Origin: Bacteroidales bacterium
Lineage (GTDB): Bacteria > Bacteroidota > Bacteroidia > Bacteroidales > Muribaculaceae
Length of the DNA: 46,675 nucleotides
Assembly (NCBI GenBank): GCA_910575615.1
Contig: CAJTEX010000023.1
Span: forward strand, 1 to 46,675
Direction of reading: 5' to 3'
This document shows positions 18,293 to 27,443 of this stretch, in pieces; position 1 is the stretch's first letter, and each line of letters begins with the position of its first letter. The notes beneath the pieces were generated by a model. It made no database searches, had not been told where the DNA came from, and was given only the letters and a program-made list of their open reading frames with translations. Both the position numbers and the translations under genes were made by a program.

Positions 18293-18372
18293 CGGAGAGG
18301 TTCGCCCCACGCGTAGCCTCCACCACTCGCGGCCACCGCCGCCGCGCTCCACTTCTGACCACCAACCGACCC

Positions 18373-18846
18373 ATGGAAAAGAAAACCATATCAATCCCCT
18401 ACGAGATTCTGTCGTATGAAGAGCTGCAAGACGCAGACGCGCTGCTTGTCGACACCGCCCGCGAGGCTTCATTCCGCAGCTATGCCCCCTATTCACGTTT
18501 TTCGGTGGGGGCGGCCATCCTCCTCGACAACGGAGAAATCGTCCCGGGAAGCAACCAGGAGAATGTAGCCTTCCCCTCGGGCACCTGCGCCGAGCGGTCG
18601 GCCTGCTTCTACGCCCACGCCCGGTATCCCGACGCCAAGTTCCGCAAGATAGCCATCGCCGCCCGGGGCACCGACGGTGAGTTCACCGCCGTCCCGACCG
18701 CCCCCTGCGGCAGCTGCCGCCAGGCCCTGCTCGAATACGAGATGCTCGCCGGAGCCCCAGTGGAAGTGCTGCTGGCCGGCAAAGAGGTGATATACAGGCT
18801 CCCGTCGGTGGTCTCCACCCTCCCGTTCGCCTTCACCGAGTTCTGA
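18373..18846 (+). CDS. cdd: Cytidine deaminase
   Basis: Cdd converts cytidine and deoxycytidine to uridine and deoxyuridine in pyrimidine salvage. The 157-residue protein has the zinc site as Cys72-Ala-Glu74 (TCAERSA, the glutamate being the proton shuttle) and Pro111-Cys112-Gly-Ser-Cys115. YSRFSVGAA and NQENVAFPSG, which bind the nucleoside, are also present. The length fits the homotetrameric class. It precedes gldE but that gene has its own promoter. Confidence 0.97.
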   Translation: MEKKTISIPYEILSYEELQDADALLVDTAREASFRSYAPYSRFSVGAAILLDNGEIVPGSNQENVAFPSGTCAERSACFYAHARYPDAKFRKIAIAARGTDGEFTAVPTAPCGSCRQALLEYEMLAGAPVEVLLAGKEVIYRLPSVVSTLPFAFTEF

Positions 18847-18886
18847 CGCAGTGGCAGCCAACCGCCTGCCGCCTGATCAACATATA

Positions 18887-18918
18887 TTTGGGAATATCCC
18901 GGATAATCTGTAACTTTG
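18887..18918 (+). promoter_or_regulatory. Promoter of gldE
   Basis: TTTG (18887-18890), 20 bases, TAACTTTG (18911-18918). It rules out a start at 18888, which would lie inside the promoter. Confidence 0.85.
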
Positions 18919-18971
18919 CAGCCCGAACCAAGCTATACAGAGAATTGGACACAGACCCTTTACCACCTTTG

Positions 18972-20285
18972 ATGATCGCCCTTGAGGCCCTCCCGTTCGG
19001 GGCGGCCCAGATTGTGGCGTTGTGTTTCGCGGGAGTGGCGTTGCTCATATCAGGCTTCGTCAGCGGAAGCGAGATAGCATATTTCTCCATCACACCCCAG
19101 CAGGCCGAAGACCTCGACGAGTCGGAGCGCTCAGGCGCGATACGCCGTCTGCTCGGCATGCCCGAACGCCTCCTGGCCACCATCCTGATTGCCAACAACC
19201 TTGTCAACGTGACGATTGTCGTGCTGACGTCATTCGCCCTGACATCGCTTTTCGAGCAGATGAGCCCTGTGGCCAACTTCCTGCTGCAGACCGTCTGCCT
19301 GACCTTCCTGATTCTGCTCTTCGGGGAAATCCTCCCCAAGCTCGCCGCCAACACCAACCCGCTGCGCTGGGCCGGTTTCGCCTGCGGCGGCATCAACTTC
19401 CTGATGAGACTCTTCTGGCCGCTTTCATCCGTCATGGTGAAGTCGACAAAGCTGGTCAACAAAGTCGTGACACGCCAGAGCCGCAACATAACGGCCGACG
19501 AACTGGGACAGGCCCTGGAGATAGCCGATGTGGAGAACCGCCCCGACAAGGAAATGCTCCAGGGGATATTGCGGTTTGGCGACACCAACGCCGCAGCTAT
19601 CATGACCCCGCGCGTCGACATCACAGGCCTTGACTCCGACATGGATTTCGCTGAGGTGATGGATGTAATCGTCACGAAAGGCTACTCCCGCATGCCCGTA
19701 TTCGGCGAGTCACAAGACGACATAGTCGGGGTTTTGTATGCCCGCGACCTTCTCCCCCATATCCCCGACGGCAAACAAGCCGGCAAAGAGGGGGATGACG
19801 GGTTCAGGTGGCAGTCGCTCGTCAGGGAGCCGTACTTCGTGCCGGAGTCACGTATGATCGACGACCTGCTCGAGGATTTCAGGAAACTCAAAATCCACAT
19901 AGCCATCGTGGTCGACGAATTTGGCGGCACGCGCGGCGTGGTGACTCTCGAGGATGTACTTGAGGAAATCGTCGGCGACATCAACGACGAGTATGACGAG
20001 GAGGAAATCACCTACCGCCGCCTGCCCGACGACACCTACATCTTCGAGGGGAAAACCCTGCTCAACGACTTCTTCCGCATCACCGGACTCGACGCCGACG
20101 ACTACCGGGATGTGGCCGAGGAATGCGAGACCCTAGCCGGCATGCTCCTGGCAATCAAAGGCGACTTCCCGAAAGAGAAGGAGCCGCTGGTCTATGGCCG
20201 CTGCCGCTTCCTCATCCTCGACATCGAGCATCACCGCATCACATCGGTGCGCGTGAAAGTCATGCCGCAGGACCAGACCGCCTGA
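18972..20285 (+). CDS. gldE: GldE-like CNNM/CBS/CorC-domain membrane protein
   Basis: Starting at 18972 (placed by the promoter) the protein has 437 residues. Its parts in order are an N-terminal CNNM/DUF21 membrane domain with three to four helices (about residues 1-150), a CBS pair (starting near AAAIMTPRVDITGL, with SRMPVF and VVDEFGGTRGVVTLEDVLEEIVGDI), and a C-terminal CorC/HlyC domain (YIFEGKTLLNDFFRITG). This is the family named GldE in Bacteroidetes, associated with gliding and type IX secretion in flavobacteria. Related CNNM proteins handle Mg2+. The following gene is a phosphopantetheinyl transferase, a pairing I recall from other Bacteroidetes. Confidence 0.87.
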   Translation: MIALEALPFGAAQIVALCFAGVALLISGFVSGSEIAYFSITPQQAEDLDESERSGAIRRLLGMPERLLATILIANNLVNVTIVVLTSFALTSLFEQMSPVANFLLQTVCLTFLILLFGEILPKLAANTNPLRWAGFACGGINFLMRLFWPLSSVMVKSTKLVNKVVTRQSRNITADELGQALEIADVENRPDKEMLQGILRFGDTNAAAIMTPRVDITGLDSDMDFAEVMDVIVTKGYSRMPVFGESQDDIVGVLYARDLLPHIPDGKQAGKEGDDGFRWQSLVREPYFVPESRMIDDLLEDFRKLKIHIAIVVDEFGGTRGVVTLEDVLEEIVGDINDEYDEEEITYRRLPDDTYIFEGKTLLNDFFRITGLDADDYRDVAEECETLAGMLLAIKGDFPKEKEPLVYGRCRFLILDIEHHRITSVRVKVMPQDQTA

Positions 20286-20357
20286 CCGCGCAGGGCGGCC
20301 TCCTCCAGACACAATCCACATCTCTCCATCCCCCCAACTCACCAGTCATCCCCCACA

Positions 20358-20954
20358 GTGGTCTTATTCGACAAACAAGGCATAAAGGTGTTTGCCTGCC
20401 AGCTACCAGACGACACACCCCGGCGAGGCCCCGGCCGGGCCCTGGCCGAACGCGCCGCCATAAAACGCCTTCTCCGGGAAGCATTCCCCGGCGACCGCGC
20501 CATCACGATAGGGCATCACCCATCAGGCGCGCCGTTCCTGACCCGCGAGGATGACCGGCTATGGGCCACCCCCCTCCCCTCCATATCGGTAAGCCACTGC
20601 TCGAGGATGGCCGCGATTGCCATCGCCCCGGCACACACACGGATAGGCATCGACTGCGAGAGCGGCGACCGGATGGACACGCTCCAGAGGACTGCCCACA
20701 AGTTCCTGTCTCCCGAACAAACCGAGGCTTGGGGGGAATATCCGGCCACACTATGGGCCTGGTGTGTGAAGGAAGCCGCATACAAGGCTGCCGGCCAGCC
20801 CGGGCTCGCCTTGGCGTGGATTCCCCTTCCACTCGAGATTCCACTTGGCGCGCCAACCCCCGACTCCGTCATCGAGATTTCCGGCAACAGCTACAACGTC
20901 ATGCAGGTCGACACCCTCGACCTCCCTGCGGTCCTGATGCTGGTGTCTGGCTGA
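20358..20954 (+). CDS. 4'-phosphopantetheinyl transferase superfamily protein
   Basis: The 198-residue Sfp-type enzyme would move the phosphopantetheine arm of CoA onto a carrier-protein serine. Core motifs are present: SISVSHCSRMAAIAI, then RIGIDCES with the Mg-binding Asp and Glu, and WCVKEAAYKA with the second Glu and Lys. The start is GTG at 20358; no ATG is available nearby in frame. The gap after gldE is 72 bases, so the two may share a transcript. The N-terminal region is arginine-rich and poorly conserved. Confidence 0.88.
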   Translation: MVLFDKQGIKVFACQLPDDTPRRGPGRALAERAAIKRLLREAFPGDRAITIGHHPSGAPFLTREDDRLWATPLPSISVSHCSRMAAIAIAPAHTRIGIDCESGDRMDTLQRTAHKFLSPEQTEAWGEYPATLWAWCVKEAAYKAAGQPGLALAWIPLPLEIPLGAPTPDSVIEISGNSYNVMQVDTLDLPAVLMLVSG

Positions 20955-20983
20955 TCGCAACAGCTGATTTCGCCACATCATGC

Positions 20984-21014
20984 TTTGGAATTTACAGATT
21001 TATTTCTAACTTTG
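20984..21014 (+). promoter_or_regulatory. Promoter of the nuclease-fold gene
   Basis: TTTG (20984-20987), 19 bases, TAACTTTG (21007-21014), 50 bases before the ATG at 21064. Confidence 0.78.
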
Positions 21015-21063
21015 CCAGACTCAAAACTACACGTCAACACAACACCTTACAGTATATACCTAA

Positions 21064-22158
21064 ATGAAACGATTACTCCTTCTTCCGCTGATGGCAGTGA
21101 TTGCCCTGGCCGCGATTGCCCAGAGACAGGACAGGACAAACGCCAAATCCTCGAACAACGCACAATACCAGGTCTTCGGGGTAGCTTTCTACAACCTTGA
21201 GAACCTGTTTGACACGATACCCAACAACCCCCTCGGACGCGACGCGGAATTCACCCCCCAGGGCGCCCGCCAGTGGACCGGCAAACGCTACTGGTCGAAA
21301 ATCGACAACCTCGCGCGCGTCATCTGCAACTTCACCACCCAGACCACACCCAACGGCCCGGCGTTCATTGGTGTCAGCGAGATTGAGAACCGCTCGGTGC
21401 TTGAAGACCTCGTCAAGGCAGTCGACCGCCGCCTCCAGGCCGACGGCAAGGCTCCCTGGAACCTCCAGATCGTGCATCACGATTCCCCCGACCGCCGTGG
21501 CGTCGATGTCGGCGCCCTCTACAACCCCCGCTACTTCAGGCTCGTGAATGTATCCAACACCCTGCTGACCGTCGAAGGAATGCCCAACTTCCGCACCCGC
21601 GACCAGATGTGTGTCACCGGAGTGATGGGCAACGACACTGTGAGCGTAATCGTCAACCACTGGCCCTCGCGCCTCGGAGGCGAGGAGCAGAGCAGCCACC
21701 TGCGCGAGGCGGCCGCCGCAACCTCGAAGCATATCGCCGACTCGCTCTGGCAACTGCGTCCCAACCAGGGAGTAATCATCATGGGCGACCTCAACGACGA
21801 CCCCCACAACAAGTCTTGCGCCAAGGTGCTTGGTGCCACCAAAAAACCTGACGGAGTGGAGCCTCACGGCTTCTACAACCCCTTCTGGTCTATCCTCGAC
21901 AAGGGAATCGGCACCCTGGCTTACAGAAGTCAATGGAACCTCTTCGACCAAATAATCGTCAGCGGCACACTGCTCGAGAACCACACCGGCAAGCGCAACC
22001 TCCATTACTGGAAAGCACAGGTAAACAACTTCGAGTTCCTGCGCGACACTGAGGGCACCCGGCAGAATTATCCATTGCGCACCTATTCGGGCGGAGTATT
22101 CCTCAACGGATACTCCGACCACTTCCCGACCGAGATTTTCCTCATCAGGCAGCGTTGA
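21064..22158 (+). CDS. Exported endonuclease/exonuclease/phosphatase family protein
   Basis: The 364-residue protein has a signal peptide (MKRLLLLPLMAVIALAAIAQ) and the EEP fold: FYNLENLFD with the metal-binding Asn44/Glu46, GVSEIENR with Glu106, VNHWPSR, IIMGDLNDDP, and the terminal YSDHFP with the catalytic Asp-His. These groups make it a metal-dependent phosphodiesterase, probably periplasmic or secreted. Bacteroidetes carry many such proteins, and the natural substrate (DNA, nucleotides or phospholipid) cannot be deduced. It ends at a hairpin that overlaps the next promoter. Confidence 0.93.
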   Translation: MKRLLLLPLMAVIALAAIAQRQDRTNAKSSNNAQYQVFGVAFYNLENLFDTIPNNPLGRDAEFTPQGARQWTGKRYWSKIDNLARVICNFTTQTTPNGPAFIGVSEIENRSVLEDLVKAVDRRLQADGKAPWNLQIVHHDSPDRRGVDVGALYNPRYFRLVNVSNTLLTVEGMPNFRTRDQMCVTGVMGNDTVSVIVNHWPSRLGGEEQSSHLREAAAATSKHIADSLWQLRPNQGVIIMGDLNDDPHNKSCAKVLGATKKPDGVEPHGFYNPFWSILDKGIGTLAYRSQWNLFDQIIVSGTLLENHTGKRNLHYWKAQVNNFEFLRDTEGTRQNYPLRTYSGGVFLNGYSDHFPTEIFLIRQR

Positions 22159-22232
22159 CCCTCCAGAGTTGCACACGTGCGGCTTTAAGCTAAAAAATCT
22201 TATAAACCCTGACGGTTTGTTACAAAACTTGA

Positions 22233-22262
22233 CATGGCCATTGCACAATGGCCATGTTTTTT
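22233..22262 (+). terminator. Intrinsic terminator overlapping the next promoter
   Basis: An 11-bp perfect stem (CATGGCCATTG, 2-base centre CA, CAATGGCCATG; 22233-22256) is followed by TTTTTTA. The -33 element of the nhaC-type promoter lies within the stem. Confidence 0.85.
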
Positions 22263-22271
22263 ATATCTTTG
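22240..22271 (+). promoter_or_regulatory. Promoter of the NhaC-type antiporter
   Basis: ATTG (22240-22243), 20 bases, TATCTTTG (22264-22271). Confidence 0.65.
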
Positions 22272-22368
22272 CGGCCAATCATCCGAAGTCGGCATTTCTT
22301 GTCAACGCTACGAAAAGACTTCCAAGGTTTCCAACATCAGAAAAAAAATCCCAAAATTGAAAGGCACT

Positions 22369-23799
22369 ATGTTCGGCAAGCCCAACCTTCCCTCTCTGGG
22401 CATCTCTGCCATACCTCTCATCGTTCTCCTGGCAGCCCTGCCAACAGTGATAATCCTCCACGGCGCGGACGCTGTGGCCGACACCGGCCCCTGGGTCCTG
22501 CTATGCTGCGCCCTGCTGTCGGTGACACTCGCGGCGATTGGCCGCACCGCCACACGCCGCGGACTGCGGTGGGGCTTCCTGCGCAGCGCCGGGCAGATCC
22601 TTCCCGCCGTCCCCATACTCATCTGCATAGCGATGGTGGCCACCACATGGATGGCATCCGGCGTGGTTCCCACCCTGATATGCTACGGACTCGACATCCT
22701 CTCCCCCTCCCTGTTCCTGATGCTCGCCTGCATGGTAAGCGCCGCCATCTCGGTGCTGACCGGCAGCTCATGGACCACCATAGCCACCATCGGCGTGGCA
22801 TTCATGGGCATCGGCGAGGTCATGGGCTACTCAGCCCCCTGGATTGCCGGGGCCATAATCTCCGGGGCCTATTTCGGCGACAAGGTGTCGCCCCTGAGCG
22901 ACACTACGGTGGTTGCGTCCTCGGCTGCCGGAGTCGACCTGTTCCGCCACATCCGCTACCTGATGGTCACCACCGTGCCGTCAATCGTCATCGCCCTGGT
23001 GGTATATCTGCTCGTCGGGCTGCTGGGCGACCACTCCACCGCCGCTGTAAATCCCGGACAGATGACAGCCGCCATCCACTCCACATTCAACATCACCCCC
23101 TGGGTGCTTGTCATACCCGCCCTGACGGTAATTCTCATCGTCTTGCGTGTCAACACGATGCTTGTGCTTTTCATCAGCGCGCTCCTCGGCGGGGTCGGCA
23201 TCATTGTCTTCCAGCCACAATTCGGCATGGGAGCCGGCGAGATACTCCTCGCCTTCTGGAAAGGGGTGCATTTCTCGACCGGAATCCCCTCCCTCGACGA
23301 CCTCGTGGCCACCGGAGGCATCCTTGGCATGACCTCCACCATCTTCCTCGTCGTGTGCGCGATGATTTTCGGAGGCGCCATGATCGGCACCGGGATGCTG
23401 TCGCGCATCACGGCGGCATTCACCGCCTCCCTGCGCAAACGCACCTCCATCGTGGGGGCCACCGTCTCCAGCGGACTGGCCATGAACTGCCTGACCGCCG
23501 ACCAGTATCTATCGCTGATAATCACCGGCAACATGTACCGCGGGCTCTACCACCGTTTCGGCCTCGAGCCGCGCCTGCTCAGCCGCTCCATGGAAGATGC
23601 AGTGTCGGTTACCTCGGTGCTGATTCCCTGGAATTCCTGCGGCATCACCCAGTCGACCGTCCTGGGAGTCTCCACACTGGCCTATTTCCCTTTCTGCATA
23701 TTCAATATCCTCTCCCCCCTGATGTCAGTACTGATTGCCTGGATAGGCTACCGCATCCCTGTCTCCGCCACAGCTCCCCTCCGCCCTGCCAGGGCGTGA
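22369..23799 (+). CDS. Na+/H+ antiporter, NhaC family
   Basis: The polytopic membrane protein of 476 residues (start at 22369, MFGKPNLPSL) has about 11-12 hydrophobic helices. Family-like segments include SAAISVLTGSSWTTIATIG, GAIISGAYFGDKVSPLSDT with its paired aspartates, SGLAMNCLTADQYLSLI and IPWNSCGITQ. NhaC-type proteins exchange sodium for protons; some relatives move organic acids with sodium or protons, so the exact substrate is not certain. An earlier start at 22234 would place the promoter inside the coding region, so it is rejected. Confidence 0.92.
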   Translation: MFGKPNLPSLGISAIPLIVLLAALPTVIILHGADAVADTGPWVLLCCALLSVTLAAIGRTATRRGLRWGFLRSAGQILPAVPILICIAMVATTWMASGVVPTLICYGLDILSPSLFLMLACMVSAAISVLTGSSWTTIATIGVAFMGIGEVMGYSAPWIAGAIISGAYFGDKVSPLSDTTVVASSAAGVDLFRHIRYLMVTTVPSIVIALVVYLLVGLLGDHSTAAVNPGQMTAAIHSTFNITPWVLVIPALTVILIVLRVNTMLVLFISALLGGVGIIVFQPQFGMGAGEILLAFWKGVHFSTGIPSLDDLVATGGILGMTSTIFLVVCAMIFGGAMIGTGMLSRITAAFTASLRKRTSIVGATVSSGLAMNCLTADQYLSLIITGNMYRGLYHRFGLEPRLLSRSMEDAVSVTSVLIPWNSCGITQSTVLGVSTLAYFPFCIFNILSPLMSVLIAWIGYRIPVSATAPLRPARA

Positions 23800-23868
23800 T
23801 CCCACCTCCGGCAGAGGGCCACAGCCCCGGTTTCTCGTTTTTTGCCTCCCATTGTCGGCTTTTTTTGT

Positions 23869-23876
23869 TACTTTTG
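23869..23876 (+). promoter_or_regulatory. -7 box of the DUF308-like gene
   Basis: TACTTTTG, 100 bases before the ATG. The nearest TTTG (23841-23844) is 24 bases away, longer than usual. Confidence 0.45.
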
Positions 23877-23976
23877 CGTTAATACATTACGGAAACTCTC
23901 CAAGACGTTCCGGCCCGCGGCAGCCGACCCATCGCGCCCGGCGGGAATTACACGCTAACAATTATTTATTTCTGAC

Positions 23977-24795
23977 ATGGATACCGAAAAAACCACTTTC
24001 CCTGACATGGCCGACAATGCGACCCCCACGTCGCCACAGACCGTGACACCCACGGAGACACCCCGCGCCCCTGAAGCGGCTTACGCCTCCCAGGAGGAGA
24101 CAAAGGCCGATAAAAGCCCCCGGCCCGACCTCAAGGTCGAGGCCCCCTCGTCACAGGCCGGCAACATATTCCTGTCGCTGATAATGGCAATCCTCGGCCT
24201 CATATTCATATGGATGTGTGACCGCCATGTGGTTGGCTCCACCGTCCTGACAGTCGGCGGCCTGGCATTCATCATCCCCGGCGCCGCGCTGATGCTGTCA
24301 TTGCTTGTCCGCCGCAAAAACAAGTCTCGCGGATCGGTGATGACATTCATCACCGCCGTCTGCGGACTCGCCGCCATAGCCCTCGGGGTCGTGATACTTG
24401 TCGCCCCCGACTCCTTCCGCCACCTGCTGGTCTACCTCTTCGGCGGCCTGCTGATTGTCTCCGCCGCGTGGCAGTTTGACATGATGATGAGGAAAAACCG
24501 TGGCATACTCTATCCCGCGTGGCTCACCATCGCCCCGGTGCTGATTGTCGCCCTCGGAGTGGTGATGCTCACACTTGAGGCATTCAAAGGTGAGGCCAAC
24601 GAGAAATGGATGATGCTCGCAACCGGATGCGGCTTCGCCCTCTTCGGCATCATCGGCCTCTTCATCAGCTACTACGCCATCAAGGCCACCCATACCGCCA
24701 AGAAACTCGCAGCTGCCGCCGCCAAAGCAGCCAAAGCCGGCGCGTCGGCCTCACAGGTCTCCTCTCAGGAAACCTCCCCCTCTGAAAAAGCCTGA
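23977..24795 (+). CDS. DUF308/HdeD-like membrane protein
   Basis: The 272-residue protein starts with a 60-residue Thr/Pro/Glu-rich cytosolic tail and then has six membrane helices in three pairs (for example IFLSLIMAILGLIFIWM and AVCGLAAIALGVVILVA). The layout resembles the HdeD/DUF308 family, which has a role in acid resistance in E. coli but is otherwise of unknown function. The C terminus (KKLAAAAAKAAKAGASASQ) is a low-complexity Ala/Lys helix. The gene is monocistronic, ended by a clear terminator. Confidence 0.82.
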   Translation: MDTEKTTFPDMADNATPTSPQTVTPTETPRAPEAAYASQEETKADKSPRPDLKVEAPSSQAGNIFLSLIMAILGLIFIWMCDRHVVGSTVLTVGGLAFIIPGAALMLSLLVRRKNKSRGSVMTFITAVCGLAAIALGVVILVAPDSFRHLLVYLFGGLLIVSAAWQFDMMMRKNRGILYPAWLTIAPVLIVALGVVMLTLEAFKGEANEKWMMLATGCGFALFGIIGLFISYYAIKATHTAKKLAAAAAKAAKAGASASQVSSQETSPSEKA

Positions 24796-24810
24796 CCTAC
24801 TGAAATACAA

Positions 24811-24860
24811 AAATCACTACCGGGCAACCCGCCCAATGGGTTGCCCGGCAGTGATTTATC
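24811..24860 (+). terminator. Intrinsic terminator
   Basis: ATCACTaCCGGGCAACCC pairs with GGGTTGCCCGGcAGTGAT (stem about 17 bp, one mismatch), followed by TTATCATT. It lies just after the DUF308-like gene. Confidence 0.82.
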
Positions 24861-24979
24861 ATTCCCAGAAAACGCCCGCAGCCTGCACCCGACTATAAAT
24901 CCACCGGTTCCCACACACCTTAAACAGCTGTCACACAAAGCAATCAGGCTTGGCTCACACTACTTTTTTGTCATTTGCC

Positions 24980-25011
24980 ATTGGTCGTTATGGATATTGG
25001 ATGTATCTTTG
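24980..25011 (+). promoter_or_regulatory. Promoter of the GH31 gene
   Basis: ATTG (24980-24983), 20 bases, TATCTTTG (25004-25011). It supports the start at 25083 over upstream Met codons. Confidence 0.65.
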
Positions 25012-25082
25012 TGATATCATATCTGGCTTCAGAAAAGAAGACCTGTTCTCAGCCCGTATTCAGAATCAACCTTAATAATGAC

Positions 25083-27443
25083 ATGGACAAACCAGTAAGA
25101 TTGTGGAATTGCATTGCCTGGATATTCTGCGCAATATGTATGATGGAGCCATTTACAGTTGCCTCACAGAATCCTGTCGCCAGGAAAGAAGCCATCGTGA
25201 AGTCGGGCAATGTCCGGTTCACGGTCCTCACCCCTGAGATGATTCGCATCGAACATAGCGACCTGGGTGAATTTGAGGACCGGGCGACATTCGCCATCCA
25301 GAACCGCGAAATGGATGTCGTCCCCCCGTTCACAAAAAATGAAGACAAGGAATTCCTTTATATCGAAACCGACAAGTTAAGACTCAAATACCGCAAGGGG
25401 ACAAATCCCCTGACAGTTCCGGCCTCTCCCGACAATCTCACAATCACACTGTCTCACAACGGGCAACCCGTTGTATGGTATCCAGGCAAACCTGACCCTT
25501 TGAACCTCAAGGGGACATGCCGCACACTTGACGGAAGCAACGGCGACAACAAACGTTCGGAGCTTGAAGATGGATTGATCTCACGGTCAGGATGGGCCGT
25601 CATCGATGACTCCTGGGCCGCCGTCCGTCCCGACGGAAGCAGGTCATTCGCCCTCTCCCCAGACCAGGAAGTCGGATATGACTGGTGGCGCGAGCGTAAA
25701 GACCCCGATGCCTCCGACTTATACTTCATGGGCTATGGATCGGATTACAAGAAAGCTTTGGCCGACTTCACCAAGCTGGCAGAGAAAATCCCCTTGCCTC
25801 CAGACTATGTATTTGGTTACTGGTATAGCCGCTACGCATCCTACTCTGATGACGATTACCGTCAGATAATGTCGGAACTCGCCGAGAATGACATACCGAC
25901 GGATGTCATGATCCTTGACATGGACTGGCATTGGAATGGCGACGCGAATTGCTTGTCGGCCGGACGGGGAGGATGGACCGGCTGGTCATGGAACACCAAT
26001 CTGATACATGACCCCGTGAGACTGCTTCATGACATCCACGACAACAAGCTCAGGCTGGCCCTGAACCTTCATCCTGCCGATGGCATCAACAATGTCGAGT
26101 CGCCCAGATATTACAATGCAATGAAGTCAGAACTGCAAGGCAGGTATGACAATGACGGCACAATAGCGTGGAGCATCGACTACACCGACTTCACTCGGTC
26201 GTTCTTCAAGAATGTCATACGCAGCCTTGAGGATGATGGAGTGGATTTCTGGTGGCTTGACTGGCAACAACATCTCACAAGCCCGTACACCCCGGGGCTT
26301 GGCGAGACATTCTGGTGCAACCATGTCTTCTTCAATGACATGAAGACCAACCGCACTGGCCGCCGTCCGGTGATTTTCCACCGTTGGGGCGGTCTTGGCA
26401 GCCATCGTTATCAAATCGGTTTTTCGGGTGACGCGCTGATCAACTTCCCTACTCTCGCGTTCCAGCCCTATTTCACATCTACGGCTTCCAATGTCGGATA
26501 TGCCTACTGGGGCCATGACCTTGGAGGACATGCCTTTACTGACGAGAAGATAGTCAACGACCCTGAACTGATGTTGAGATGGATACAGTTTGGCGTGTTC
26601 ACTCCCATATTCCGCAGCCATGCCACCAAAGATGACCGGATTGAGCGCAGGATGTGGAAATTCAGCAATTTCCCGCTGATGCGCGACGCAGTGAAGCTAC
26701 GTTATGCGCTGTTTCCCTACATATACACGATGGCGCGCAAAACCTACGACACCGGCATCGGCATCTGTCGCCCGCTGTATTATGAGTTTCCTGACGACGA
26801 AGAGGCTTACAGATATGAGGGTGAATATTTCTTCGGCGATGACATACTCGTGGCTCCCATAACGGAGGCTGCCGCCGACGGCAAGACAAGCAGCAAGGAA
26901 ATATGGTTTCCTGAAGGGCAATGGTGGAGCGTCGCCACGAATCAGCTTGTCGAGGGGCCACGCACGATGACCATGGACTTCACTGCCAAGGATATTCCAT
27001 ATTTCTACAAGGCCGGATCTGTCATTCCCCTTAATCCGGCTTCAGTCGACAGGGTCACGACAAGACCCACGCAGATGGTGCTTGACATCGTGGCCGGCAG
27101 TGATGGCGAGGGCGTCCTATATGAGGATGAAGGCGACAATCCAGATTACGCGACAAGATATGCTGTCACCAGGCTGGAACACACCGTCAGTGGCGACACG
27201 GAGACCTACGCCATCAGACCGAGAACCGGCCAACAGTCAAATCTGGTCAAAAGCCGCTCTTGGATTCTCAACATTCTCAACGCCCGCTCTCCAGAGGGAA
27301 TAAAAATCAATGGTGTCACGCCGCGCCAGGAAGAGTGGCGCTACAATGCCGATGACCGCCGGCTCACGATACAGGTTCCGGAAACAAGTTGCGACACCGC
27401 TGTCGACATAGTCGTGGAATATGTCACCGGGCGAGAGGATTGA
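25083..27443 (+). CDS. Exported glycoside hydrolase family 31 protein
   Basis: GH31 enzymes are retaining alpha-glycosidases (alpha-glucosidase, alpha-xylosidase, alpha-galactosidase and others). Starting at 25083 the protein has 786 residues with an N-terminal signal-like helix. An N-terminal beta-sandwich (to about residue 230) precedes a TIM barrel with DVMILDMDWHW, the nucleophile Asp393 in VDFWWLDWQQ, the likely acid/base Asp450 in GFSGDALIN, and YWGHDLGGH. Proximal and distal beta domains follow. The WWLDWQQ form is typical of a Bacteroidetes subgroup. No SusC/D pair is adjacent. The base composition is more AT-rich than the flanks. The 3' end overlaps the next, converging gene by 20 bases. 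Confidence 0.93.
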   Translation: MDKPVRLWNCIAWIFCAICMMEPFTVASQNPVARKEAIVKSGNVRFTVLTPEMIRIEHSDLGEFEDRATFAIQNREMDVVPPFTKNEDKEFLYIETDKLRLKYRKGTNPLTVPASPDNLTITLSHNGQPVVWYPGKPDPLNLKGTCRTLDGSNGDNKRSELEDGLISRSGWAVIDDSWAAVRPDGSRSFALSPDQEVGYDWWRERKDPDASDLYFMGYGSDYKKALADFTKLAEKIPLPPDYVFGYWYSRYASYSDDDYRQIMSELAENDIPTDVMILDMDWHWNGDANCLSAGRGGWTGWSWNTNLIHDPVRLLHDIHDNKLRLALNLHPADGINNVESPRYYNAMKSELQGRYDNDGTIAWSIDYTDFTRSFFKNVIRSLEDDGVDFWWLDWQQHLTSPYTPGLGETFWCNHVFFNDMKTNRTGRRPVIFHRWGGLGSHRYQIGFSGDALINFPTLAFQPYFTSTASNVGYAYWGHDLGGHAFTDEKIVNDPELMLRWIQFGVFTPIFRSHATKDDRIERRMWKFSNFPLMRDAVKLRYALFPYIYTMARKTYDTGIGICRPLYYEFPDDEEAYRYEGEYFFGDDILVAPITEAAADGKTSSKEIWFPEGQWWSVATNQLVEGPRTMTMDFTAKDIPYFYKAGSVIPLNPASVDRVTTRPTQMVLDIVAGSDGEGVLYEDEGDNPDYATRYAVTRLEHTVSGDTETYAIRPRTGQQSNLVKSRSWILNILNARSPEGIKINGVTPRQEEWRYNADDRRLTIQVPETSCDTAVDIVVEYVTGRED

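Noticed and set aside
21073-22248. Open frame of 391 codons antisense to the nuclease-fold gene
   Set aside because: The plus-strand gene has a signal peptide, a promoter and complete catalytic motifs. The antisense frame has none.
22248-23882. Open frame of 544 codons overlapping the antiporter in another frame
   Set aside because: It is full of His/Arg/Pro runs, as expected of an out-of-frame reading of a high-GC membrane protein gene.
27424-27443. 20-base overlap of two converging gene ends as a regulatory antisense site
   Set aside because: Both stop codons are well placed and the overlap is short; it looks like ordinary compaction.
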